Source: Candidatus Hermodarchaeota archaeon (lineage in GTDB: Archaea; Asgardarchaeota; Hermodarchaeia; Hermodarchaeales; Hermodarchaeaceae). Taken from it: a DNA stretch of 64,000 nucleotides. Every line of letters begins with the position of its first letter. Positions within the stretch are counted from its first letter, which is position 1. A program made the translations under genes and the position numbers. Below the pieces are notes generated by a model that did no database searches, was not told the DNA's origin, and was given only the letters and a program-made list of their open reading frames with translations. The stretch spans positions 1 to 64,000 of the forward strand of contig JAEOTO010000007.1 of NCBI GenBank assembly GCA_016839805.1, written 5' to 3'. Shown piece by piece: positions 43,347 through 51,987 of this stretch.

Positions 43347-43719
43347 TTGAGGAGCACCGGTTAGAGTGGTAGTACTGAAGTTTTGGTGGGTACAATACAC
43401 GTAGCGTGCGGTATTTCCTTTTTTAATCGGTTGCAGAATCTGGATAATCCCATTGTGACACTTTCTCTTTTGATTATTCACATGAGGCAATATTGCAAAG
43501 TGGGACCATTAGGATGAATATAGAAAATTGGTTTCTCATTTTCATCCGACAAAGAAGGTTAGCTTTAACGCGTCAAATCTATCTATTAAGAGTATTGTTT
43601 CTTTTCCTTTGAATCAGAAATAAACTGTCAAGTAGTTCGACACATTTAAGACTGAACTTTGGAATCGTTCAAATGATTACTCGTAGTTGAGTAATTGTTT
43701 AAATATCGAGGTTTCAAAC
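43347..43719. other. Gap with one repeat copy
   Basis: Contains repeat copy 9 and a GTACAATACAC segment just before it. The remaining sequence is AT-rich and includes the GAGGT ribosome binding site (43708-43712) of the next gene. No gene or RNA recognised. Confidence 0.5.
43437..43468 (+). repeat. Dispersed repeat, copy 9
   Basis: AATCTGGATAATCC then CATTGTGACACTTTC, an ungapped match to copy 2 over both halves. Confidence 0.62.
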
Positions 43720-44880
43720 ATGCGTATTACTCGAAATTTTCTCTTATTCTTAGCAATGTGTACTTTGCTTCTACCGTTTTTCTCAATTGGTTTTTCAGGG
43801 ATTCAAATGGCGCCTTCAATGACTGTAATGGCCCTGCCTGCTCCAACACTTACACCACGAATTCTTTACTTTACTCAGTTTGCTGATAATACTCCTGCTG
43901 GCGAAGTACAGAATGTCTGGGGGGCGATTAATGATACTCATGGAACCAATTATGTTCGAACCAACCTAACTTCCTACACGGATCTTGCTAGCGAGCTCCC
44001 GAACTGTGATATTCTTCTCATTCCCGAACAAGAGCAGATTTATTCAGAAAATATCACCGCTATTGCGCCAACTTGGCTAACGCCACTTAACACCTTCCTG
44101 AGTCAAGGTGGAATTATAATCGGCATGACCTACTCCAGTGATAACTTCGGACCTATTGCCACTGCGCATATACTCAATGACACGGGATTAATGGATATTC
44201 AGGGATCATCACCTATGACAGGGTCACCGGTCACTATTCTTGACGCTACAGATCCCCTTGTTGATGGGGTAAGTGCATTTACCGCTCCAGATGGCAGTGT
44301 AGATTTCATTACTACAGAAACCGGAATTGTGGCGAATACCACTTTGGGACCAATCCTTCTTCACAAACAGAGTAGTCTTGGGCACATCGTTCTGATGGGA
44401 ATGGATTTCTTTGCACGAGATTCTGAAGCTGACAAAATTCTTGGCAACGCCATCCGATTATACCAACCACCTTCAGCACCGGTTCTAAATGATCCAGGGG
44501 TTACGATTTCAGGATTTCAGGTCCCACTTACTTGGACTGCGGCAACAGACACCGATGGTATTATTGACCATTATGAAGTGCAGGCTAGCGCTGATGCCGG
44601 CTTTTCCATTATTGGTCAAAGTGATACCACAACGATGTTGAATTACAGTTTTACCTTTTTGTCAAATGGAACCTATTATTTCCGCGTTCTAGCTGTTGAC
44701 AATAATACATTAGAAGGTCCATGGAGTACTGTGGTAAGTACCTATATTGAACTCCCACCCTTAACTTTTCCAACTGGTATTCCGGGGTTCCCGATTGAAG
44801 CGATAGCTCTGGGGCTAGTACTTTCATTGGGAATAATTTTCGTCGTACGCCATCATAAACAGCAAAAGGTATCTTCATAG
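43720..44880 (+). CDS. Secreted protein with GATase-like and fibronectin III-like domains and IPGFPI sorting tail
   Basis: 386 residues. Signal peptide (MRITRNFLLFLAMCTLLLPF), then a Rossmann-like domain of about 210 residues resembling ThuA/type 1 glutamine-amidotransferase-like extracellular domains (ILYFTQF, CDILLIPEQEQ, FLSQGGIIIGMTY, HIVLMGMDFFA). A fibronectin type III-like domain follows (PLTWTAATDTDGIIDHYEVQ to GTYYFRVLAVD). The C-terminus is IPGFPIEAIA plus a helix and RHHKQQK, the presumed archaeosortase signal. Many NxT sites suggest glycosylation. ATG 43720 is preferred because GAGGT lies seven bases upstream. The 3' end overlaps its own terminator hairpin. Confidence 0.78.
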   Translation: MRITRNFLLFLAMCTLLLPFFSIGFSGIQMAPSMTVMALPAPTLTPRILYFTQFADNTPAGEVQNVWGAINDTHGTNYVRTNLTSYTDLASELPNCDILLIPEQEQIYSENITAIAPTWLTPLNTFLSQGGIIIGMTYSSDNFGPIATAHILNDTGLMDIQGSSPMTGSPVTILDATDPLVDGVSAFTAPDGSVDFITTETGIVANTTLGPILLHKQSSLGHIVLMGMDFFARDSEADKILGNAIRLYQPPSAPVLNDPGVTISGFQVPLTWTAATDTDGIIDHYEVQASADAGFSIIGQSDTTTMLNYSFTFLSNGTYYFRVLAVDNNTLEGPWSTVVSTYIELPPLTFPTGIPGFPIEAIALGLVLSLGIIFVVRHHKQQKVSS

Positions 44881-44913
44881 GGAGATACCTTCTATCCTTT
44901 CTTTTTTGGTTAG
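44866..44913 (+). terminator. Terminator hairpin spanning the stop codon
   Basis: AAGGTATCT at 44866-44874 pairs exactly with AGATACCTT at 44883-44891, with the stop codon in the loop, followed by CTTTCTTTTTT. Unusual in that half the stem is coding. Confidence 0.65.
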
Positions 44914-45084
44914 ATTGTTATCATTTCGCCTACTCTAATGATCATATCAAGGTGTCTATGTGAGGATTTCGAACGATGTGGGTTTTACATTTCAAAACTT
45001 GTTTTACCTGTGTCCCATTTGTCTAAGCCGACTATGAATTCTGGATGTTTCCTTAATTAGAGGAGTATCAACACTATACAAGAG

Positions 45085-45495
45085 CTATGCTCCTGCTTCA
45101 GATCTCTTCGACACTAGACCACCAATGAGTCCGATGAGGCCAGGTAAGAATCCAATGATAAAGGGGAAAATTCCCAGTATCAAGCTTATGATACCAGTAA
45201 TAATTATGCCCATTTTGTGTTCACCAGGATGTCGGAACCAACGGAACCATAGTATCATTGTTATAAGAGACCATACTCCCTGAGCTGCGGAGATTACCAT
45301 AATTGGAACACCAGTGATAAACCAGTAAGCCATTATGTCTGGATGATAATCTGGTGAGCTGGGAACAAACCAACCCGTCCAATAGTAATTCAGATGCAAC
45401 AAATAGAACAGTGCAAAAATAGTGAATGAAGCAAGCATTCCTAGGAGGTGAAGTACTGCTCCTGCGAGGACATAATTTGAACCTTTTTCAGACAT
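45085..45495 (-). CDS. Four-helix membrane protein (DUF4064-like)
   Basis: 136 residues with four helices; the last two enclose a Gly-rich turn (IITGIISLILGIFPFIIGFLPG). GGAGGG lies upstream of the ATG. Layout and the final helix pair resemble small membrane proteins such as DUF4064. The frameshifted gene at 53850 encodes a clear paralogue (compare WFRHPGEHKMGIIITGIISL with WRNDPGANKTAIIVTSILGL). Function unknown. Confidence 0.68.
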   Translation of the reverse strand: MSEKGSNYVLAGAVLHLLGMLASFTIFALFYLLHLNYYWTGWFVPSSPDYHPDIMAYWFITGVPIMVISAAQGVWSLITMILWFRWFRHPGEHKMGIIITGIISLILGIFPFIIGFLPGLIGLIGGLVSKRSEAGA

Positions 45496-45887
45496 TACTC
45501 TGTTCCCTCCATTCCAGTTGGTAACGTAGCTTCTTTGGCTAGATGTATAAAGCTGTTTGCTATTAAGAAAAAACTGTATTTCAAAGTTTAATATCCACTT
45601 TACGAACCGCTCTTTTTCCTTTACACAATGCCAAATACATGTGTTTTTTCTCGTATGATATATAAGGTAGAACAGGCAATTCTATCTCAGTGCTGGGAAG
45701 ATTGGTTTCAATGAAGTGGCTAAGTGACAACTTAAACGATGAGCGTAGTTTTACTTCTTCTAAGCACTAGTGAAGGCTTTCCGAAGGTTGTATTTAGACA
45801 TGCTGTTACGGCCCTCTCTTGCATTTCATCAAGAAATGCGTACTACTACTCTTCGGAAGCGTTCCTCATAATAAAGGAGAGATTTCA
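45496..45887. other. Upstream region of the large surface-protein gene
   Basis: AT-rich. A TATA-like ATATATAAGG lies at about 45658-45667, roughly 225 bases before the start, which would give a long leader. The start of the next gene has AAGGAGAG six bases upstream. No other gene or RNA recognised. Confidence 0.45.
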
Positions 45888-48800
45888 ATGAAACAATTTC
45901 AAAACAGAAGTAATCGACTACGATTACTCCTTTTCGTTCTCTTGTTATCCATTTCAGCTCTAAGTGTTCCTTACTATTATTCCAATGCACTCCCGATGAG
46001 CGCAAATAACGGCATTCACTCAGAACAGAATTTGGTCTCAACTGCAAGTGCTTTCTCCAAAATCCCATCTACACGATCGACTGATAGACAAGTATCTTCC
46101 GTAATTAATTTCGTTTCACAGCAGGAGATGCCTTCTAGGGTGTTATTGGGAAAATCTAGTTCCTCTCCCTTGACATATGGCACACCACATGGCCCGATCA
46201 TCATTACCAGTGATTCTAATTTCGCAACCCAGGCTGGTAATGAAATGTGGCCAGGGAATGGAAGTAGCAGTAACCCCTATATTATCGCGAGTTTTGATGT
46301 CGATGTTGCTGGAGGTAATTACGGGATTCATATCAGTGATACCACTGTGTATTTCATAATCCAGCATTGTTTCCTTCAAGACGCTATCATTGCTTGTATC
46401 TTTCTTGAACGCGTCCAAAATGGACAACTATTCAATAATACGTGCTATGATTATGACACTGGTATCCTTCTCGAAGATTCAGATGATAATCGAATAACTA
46501 ATAACAACTGTACCATGAGCAAATTTGGCGGATACGGAATCGATCTTGATGATTCACACTATAACGTGATCGCAAATAACACCTGTTCAGACAACGATAG
46601 TCGCGGTATCTATCTTTATTGGTCAGATTTTTGTCAGCTAATTAATAACACCTGCTATGCCAATGATAGGGGTATCATTACAAATGTGGCTGATCACACC
46701 ACGCTCACTGACAACACCTGTTATAGTAATACCTTACGTGGTATTGTCATCTGGGGCGGGGATCAGCTCACTGTCGCAAATAATACGGTTTACAATACAG
46801 GGGCATGGGGGTTTGAAATTGACGCTGTATATGATAGTACCTTCTCAGACAATCTCTGTTACCAAAATAGTCATGGAATGTACATTGAAGGTAATTCACA
46901 AGAAAATCAAATTAGTGATAATACTTGTTATCTTAATGATTACGGCATCTTTCTTAGTGGCTCACGCACCAACAGTATCGTCAACAATAACTGTAGCGAC
47001 AATAATCTTGCTGGAATATCTTTGTCTAATTCAGATTTGAATACTTTGAGCGACAATATCTGTGAAACTAATCTTGAAAATGGCATTAGTCTTACTAACT
47101 CGGATTCTAACACCTTAGACTACAATAACTGCTCAAGTAACACATTGAATGGCATTCACCTCATTAATTCTATTTCCAATAGACTGACTGATAACATCTG
47201 TCAGGACAGTGATATCGGAATCAATGTGGAATATTCACCGAGAAACGAGCTCATTGATAACTTATGCCAGGTCAATGACTATGGTATTTTACTCAACAAT
47301 TCAAAATTCAATCAACTCAGTCACAATACCTGTGAATCTAATAACATCGTAGGCATCCGCCTCTACCAAGTCAATTCCTCAACTGTTATTTACAACGACG
47401 TGAAAACGAATAATATTGGCATTCTCCTCGAAGAATCAGATTCCAACAAGATCTACTATAACACCTTTGAAGATAACACTGGCTATGGTGTTCGAGTTAT
47501 AGGATTTTCACATTTCAATCAAATCAAGTGGAACCTCTTACAGACCAACGTAAACAATGCTTTGGACAACTGCACCAATAATTTGTTTGATTACAACTAT
47601 TGGTCTAACTATACAGGTCCAGATGCCAATTCAGACGGCATTGGAGATATTCCCCATCCGATTCCAGGTTGGGGGAATAATACTGACCCTCATCCAGCAT
47701 TGATTTCACCACTGCCACCAACATGGCTACAACCGCTCGTTAACCAAACCGTTGAATTAGGAACATCCTTTACCTATGATGTCGATGCTGACGCTATTGC
47801 TCCCATGGATACATATTGGATCAACAACACACTCTACTTTACGATTGATGATAGCGGTGTGATTAGCAACAAAGGCCTCATACCAATAGGAACCTATTGG
47901 CTACTCATTATTGCCACGAACGTGTATCAAGCCCAACTAACAGGAATTTTCAATGTGACAGTGGTGGACACCACACCTCCCATCTGGTACGAACAGCCAC
48001 AAGACATGATAATTCATCATGACCAAGATGTTGCCTACCAGGTACCCTTACCCTTTGACCTTTCTGGAATACTGTATATCTGGCTTGAAGGATCGGGATC
48101 CTCAAGGTTTGATATCAATGCAACTGGATATCTTACCAATAATATGTCACTATTCCCTGAGGTTTACAACATCACAGTAGTTGCTGAAGACCCATATCAC
48201 AACTATAATTCCGTAACCTTCTTCATCGATGCAAAAGAATACATTTTCACTCCTCCTGAAGTACCATGGGCAGAAATTAATTTCTGGGTGATACTACTCT
48301 GTTCAATCATTGGAGGAGTAGTCATACTATATCTCAGCGTCCTCATCATAATGAACTTCAGAAAAACTCGTGTCCCCAAGTCATCAACAAACTTACTTCG
48401 ACTCCAGACCCCCATACTTCTCATTGTTCTAATACTACTATTGATTTTTGCACCCCTAATGCACGCAGTTATTCAAGGAGGCACTCAACCCACCGGAAGA
48501 AGCGGAATCACCACCAATCAAACAACACCATTTACTAGTCTAACCGTAGACAGTAAACAAGATCCAATGGTTCCTAGTTCGCCATTTTCCAATCCCTACA
48601 TGATTTGGAATCAAACCTTCTCATTTTCAGATTGGGATGATGGTCGATCACTTGTAGCATGTAGTGATGGAGGATACCTTATCGTGGGACGTACCAGTAC
48701 AGCAACAAATACTGATTTCTTAACGATACGAACTGATGCTAATGGGAATCACCTATGGAATCGAACCTTTGGAGGTCCTGATCATGACTATCCTGAACAA

Positions 48801-50303
48801 GGGATTGAATGCAGTGATGGTGGCTTCGCCATCATTGGATATACAGATAGCTTCGGTCTTTCCACCGGCGCTGTAATTCTCTTACGGTATGATGCCAGCG
48901 GGAACCTCCTATGGAACCAAACATATGACGGAAGTAACTCTGATTACGGTTATTCTTTAACTGAGTATTCAGGTGGAGGCTACTTGCTAACAGGTTACAC
49001 ATACAGTTATGGTACAAATGGTGACATGTGGCTGATTCGTGTAGATTCCAGTGGTACCCATTTATGGAATCAGACCTACGGCGGAGCAGCCTATGATACT
49101 GGGCAATCGATTGTCGAGTGCAGTACTGGAGGTTTTGCCATTGCAGGTAGAACTGGTAGTTTTGGTGTAGGAACCGATATCTGGCTTGTACGTACACTAG
49201 CAGATGGTACAGCGATTTGGAATGCTACTTACGGTGGCTCCAGTTATGAATATGGAAACCAACTGCTTGAAACCACCGATGGTGGCTTTGCAATATTAGG
49301 AAACACCAATTCTTTTGGCGCTGGTGGATCGGATGGTTGGGTGGTCCGTACCAATGATACAGGAATTACTTTATGGAATCAGACTTTCGGTGGTGCTGAT
49401 TACGATGAGTTTTATTCAATTTCTCCATGCCCATCTGGCGGATTTATCGTAGTTGGAGAAACATATGGCTTTGGACCCGGTTTAATGGATGCGACGTTAT
49501 ACCGGATTAATTCAGCTGGTCACCATCTCTGGAATCAAACCTTTGGCGGCATTGAATCCGATGTTGGCTTCTCTGTAGTGAATGCTAGTTCTGGTGGTTA
49601 TGTGTTTGTAGGCTATCTGCGACCAAGTCCATCAGAAACCGTTGTTTGGCTGGTTCATATGTCACCCATTGCCTGGTGGCCTATACCAGTCGATATGGTC
49701 ATCGAGACAGATTCTATATATCACTTTGATGTTACAGTTCAAACTCTTTCTACAATCGATTCTTGGTTGCTCAATGATTTAACTCACTTTTCAATGCAAT
49801 CGATCGAATATTCTAAAGGCGGTATTGCCCGAATAACTACTATTGGTTCACCAAGCCCGAACACCTATAATCTCGCATTGCGAGTAAACGATACCAACGG
49901 CGATTACATACGGGTAAACTTCGCCCTGACCATAACGGCTGTCAGCCCTCCAACATGGGTTGCAGCCCCAACTGACCATAGCATCATCTTTGGTGAGCGA
50001 TTCCAAGATCAACTCAATGCAACTGATGAAAGTGGTATTGATCATTGGTGGCTTAATGATACAGAACACTTCTCGATCAATATGTTTGGTGTCATAAGGG
50101 ATAATGCCATTCTTCCGATTGGTATCTACGCTGTTCAGGTTTCAGTCAACGATACCCTTGGCAATACCTTATCAGGCGATTTCATTCTTACGGTGATAGC
50201 TGGTATACCTCCAATACCATGGCTTCCTACAGTTCTCGCAGTTACACTACTTGTCGTCATTATTGTTGTATTATTCGTAATTTATCAGAAAGTACGCAAA
50301 TAA
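45888..50303 (+). CDS. Giant surface protein: NosD-type beta-helix, internal membrane hairpin, seven-repeat propeller
   Basis: 1,471 residues. A signal peptide (LRLLLFVLLLSISAL) leads into a right-handed beta-helix (about 115-585) of NosD/CASH-type repeats such as NTCYANDRGI and NNCSDNNLAGI. An Ig-like region follows (about 615-785), then two membrane helices at about 797-820 and 838-860. After these come seven repeats of about 54 residues (904-1257), each with a GGF/Y(A)IxG strand and a LWNQTFGG end, probably a seven-bladed propeller. Two more Ig-like regions and a final helix with basic end (VIYQKVRK) close it. ATG 45888 is preferred over 45819 because of AAGGAGAG. The second helix looks like a signal peptide, so the gene may be a fusion of two surface-protein genes. 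Confidence 0.82.
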   Translation: MKQFQNRSNRLRLLLFVLLLSISALSVPYYYSNALPMSANNGIHSEQNLVSTASAFSKIPSTRSTDRQVSSVINFVSQQEMPSRVLLGKSSSSPLTYGTPHGPIIITSDSNFATQAGNEMWPGNGSSSNPYIIASFDVDVAGGNYGIHISDTTVYFIIQHCFLQDAIIACIFLERVQNGQLFNNTCYDYDTGILLEDSDDNRITNNNCTMSKFGGYGIDLDDSHYNVIANNTCSDNDSRGIYLYWSDFCQLINNTCYANDRGIITNVADHTTLTDNTCYSNTLRGIVIWGGDQLTVANNTVYNTGAWGFEIDAVYDSTFSDNLCYQNSHGMYIEGNSQENQISDNTCYLNDYGIFLSGSRTNSIVNNNCSDNNLAGISLSNSDLNTLSDNICETNLENGISLTNSDSNTLDYNNCSSNTLNGIHLINSISNRLTDNICQDSDIGINVEYSPRNELIDNLCQVNDYGILLNNSKFNQLSHNTCESNNIVGIRLYQVNSSTVIYNDVKTNNIGILLEESDSNKIYYNTFEDNTGYGVRVIGFSHFNQIKWNLLQTNVNNALDNCTNNLFDYNYWSNYTGPDANSDGIGDIPHPIPGWGNNTDPHPALISPLPPTWLQPLVNQTVELGTSFTYDVDADAIAPMDTYWINNTLYFTIDDSGVISNKGLIPIGTYWLLIIATNVYQAQLTGIFNVTVVDTTPPIWYEQPQDMIIHHDQDVAYQVPLPFDLSGILYIWLEGSGSSRFDINATGYLTNNMSLFPEVYNITVVAEDPYHNYNSVTFFIDAKEYIFTPPEVPWAEINFWVILLCSIIGGVVILYLSVLIIMNFRKTRVPKSSTNLLRLQTPILLIVLILLLIFAPLMHAVIQGGTQPTGRSGITTNQTTPFTSLTVDSKQDPMVPSSPFSNPYMIWNQTFSFSDWDDGRSLVACSDGGYLIVGRTSTATNTDFLTIRTDANGNHLWNRTFGGPDHDYPEQGIECSDGGFAIIGYTDSFGLSTGAVILLRYDASGNLLWNQTYDGSNSDYGYSLTEYSGGGYLLTGYTYSYGTNGDMWLIRVDSSGTHLWNQTYGGAAYDTGQSIVECSTGGFAIAGRTGSFGVGTDIWLVRTLADGTAIWNATYGGSSYEYGNQLLETTDGGFAILGNTNSFGAGGSDGWVVRTNDTGITLWNQTFGGADYDEFYSISPCPSGGFIVVGETYGFGPGLMDATLYRINSAGHHLWNQTFGGIESDVGFSVVNASSGGYVFVGYLRPSPSETVVWLVHMSPIAWWPIPVDMVIETDSIYHFDVTVQTLSTIDSWLLNDLTHFSMQSIEYSKGGIARITTIGSPSPNTYNLALRVNDTNGDYIRVNFALTITAVSPPTWVAAPTDHSIIFGERFQDQLNATDESGIDHWWLNDTEHFSINMFGVIRDNAILPIGIYAVQVSVNDTLGNTLSGDFILTVIAGIPPIPWLPTVLAVTLLVVIIVVLFVIYQKVRK

Positions 50304-50307
50304 TTCA

Positions 50308-50342
50308 GGGAGCCCCCTCAGGGCTCCCCTTACAACTTTTTT
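50308..50342 (+). terminator. Terminator of the giant surface-protein gene
   Basis: GGGAGCCC at 50308-50315 and GGGCTCCC at 50321-50328 form a perfect eight-base stem, followed by CTTACAACTTTTTT. It starts five bases after the stop codon. Confidence 0.75.
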
Positions 50343-50542
50343 GGCTGATTGAAAGAAAGCATTTTCTATGAATCAACGCCAGAACATCTGTTATCTGAAT
50401 AAAACGACTGTATCGTGAAGTTAATGTTTTATAGAACATAGGAAGCAGTACACTAGGCGCATAAGGAAGGTTTCACACACTAGTTGAATCAACTAGTGAT
50501 AAACACAGCACTTAGATTGTGTGTTCACTACTTGTCAGTGAG

Positions 50543-51055
50543 ATGGTAACGATGTGTTGGGTCCTTCAACCCGTGGTTCTTCCCCCCGATCTCTTACTTT
50601 TAATCATTCTTTTCGTTGGGGGTCTTGTCGCTATTATCGTAATTGGATTTATTTTATTAATCGTCTACTATGCCTATAGGAGATCGATACGAAAAAAAGC
50701 GGAACGCGCTGGAGTCTATATAGGAGAAAATCTTCCCTCAAAGAGAGTATGGAACTTCTGTAGCAATGTATGGGTCATCTTTCTTTGTGTGATGCTGTTA
50801 ATTATCATGGTTGTTCCGCAATTATTTTTTTCCTTCTTTACCATCCCAATAAATCTAACAGCTGAGACGGTGGTGTTGATTGTGTGGGGATTAGCAATTA
50901 TTTGGGCTGTAGGAATTCCCCTCTTCATGGTCATCATTACTATAGCAGATTGCCTTTGGCTTAGAAATGAATATCTGAGTGCTATTGGTGAAAAATCGCT
51001 AGGTCAAAAATCGGCTGATTATACGGAAGCTGAACCAGAAAACAGTACAGAGTAA
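50543..51055 (+). CDS. Membrane protein of the SIRKxAExAG family, no zinc ribbon
   Basis: About 170 residues; starts possible at GTG 50519, ATG 50543 or ATG 50552. Three or four helices, with the cytoplasmic motif RRSIRKKAERAGVYI after the first, matching GRSIRKRAAEAG of the protein at 36317. A hydrophilic, acidic end replaces the zinc ribbon. It is followed about 110 bases later by another zinc-ribbon membrane protein gene. Function unknown. Confidence 0.66.
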   Translation: MVTMCWVLQPVVLPPDLLLLIILFVGGLVAIIVIGFILLIVYYAYRRSIRKKAERAGVYIGENLPSKRVWNFCSNVWVIFLCVMLLIIMVVPQLFFSFFTIPINLTAETVVLIVWGLAIIWAVGIPLFMVIITIADCLWLRNEYLSAIGEKSLGQKSADYTEAEPENSTE

Positions 51056-51168
51056 GTAAGGATAGCTTTTCACGTGTTATGTATTTATTAATTCCAAACT
51101 CCATACAAGTCTAACATGGTGCGAGGAAGAATGGGTTCACAGGTCAGTGAATTACCAAAAAGAAATTA

Positions 51169-51876
51169 GTGAGTTATGAAGAGAATTCTCCCTCCTCCAT
51201 TAATAAAACTCCAAAAAAGGTGATCCTAAAGGGAGGTTCCATTACATTGAGCGAACCAAAGAAAGGCAGCTCATGGGATTTTTCAGGAGGTGCCTGTGAA
51301 GGTTGCTTTTACGTATCCATTGCGGTAATAATTGGCTGCATCATTATAGGATTCATCGTTTGGCAACTTATCATGTTAGGTCAAATTCTTGGAGTGATTC
51401 TCGGAATCATTACGTTTTCATCTCTCCTTGTCATTCTTATTCTCTACTTTAGAGCTACTGGTGTCGAAGGCGATCCCCAACTCGCGTTTAAGTTAAGAGT
51501 AGTTGCGACGGTCCTATTTGTAGCGTTTCTAATTGAAGCCATACATACTATTGTATTCTTTTGGACGCCAATCTTGCACCCAGTAGTGAGTCAGCTCTTT
51601 GCCCAAGCCAATTGGACAGTCGATAGTGGTTTTGTAATGATATGCGTTATAGGATTCTTTCTTGTAATTATCGGGGCTTTCTTCTCCATTCCTGTTTGTT
51701 TATGGACCAGCATCTGTAGAAATTCGAAAGAAGCCAAGGAAATTACTCCCAAAGTGGTTCAACCACCTGCCACGGTTGATGAAAAAATCCATCCCAAGAA
51801 ATGCCCTGTTTGTGGAATGAAACTTTCAGGGATTGAGAAATTCTGTAGCTATTGTGGTGCAGCAATCTCAAAATAA
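51169..51876 (+). CDS. Membrane protein with C-terminal zinc ribbon
   Basis: 235 residues from GTG. A polar N-terminus of 45 residues is followed by four helices, a basic/Pro-rich linker and a ribbon KCPVCGMKLSGIEKFCSYCG. The loop before helix 1 contains an extra GACEGCFY motif, similar to EGCGYC in the 36317 protein, strengthening the family link. No ribosome binding site is obvious. Function unknown. Confidence 0.68.
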   Translation: MSYEENSPSSINKTPKKVILKGGSITLSEPKKGSSWDFSGGACEGCFYVSIAVIIGCIIIGFIVWQLIMLGQILGVILGIITFSSLLVILILYFRATGVEGDPQLAFKLRVVATVLFVAFLIEAIHTIVFFWTPILHPVVSQLFAQANWTVDSGFVMICVIGFFLVIIGAFFSIPVCLWTSICRNSKEAKEITPKVVQPPATVDEKIHPKKCPVCGMKLSGIEKFCSYCGAAISK

Positions 51877-51987
51877 ACTACGGAATAGTGAAATCTAATT
51901 CGAAATAAAACGAGTTGAGTAAATTTCATCATAAATTATTGGGGGGAGACAATGACGTCTCCATTTTTTGAGTTATTGTTGAGTAGC

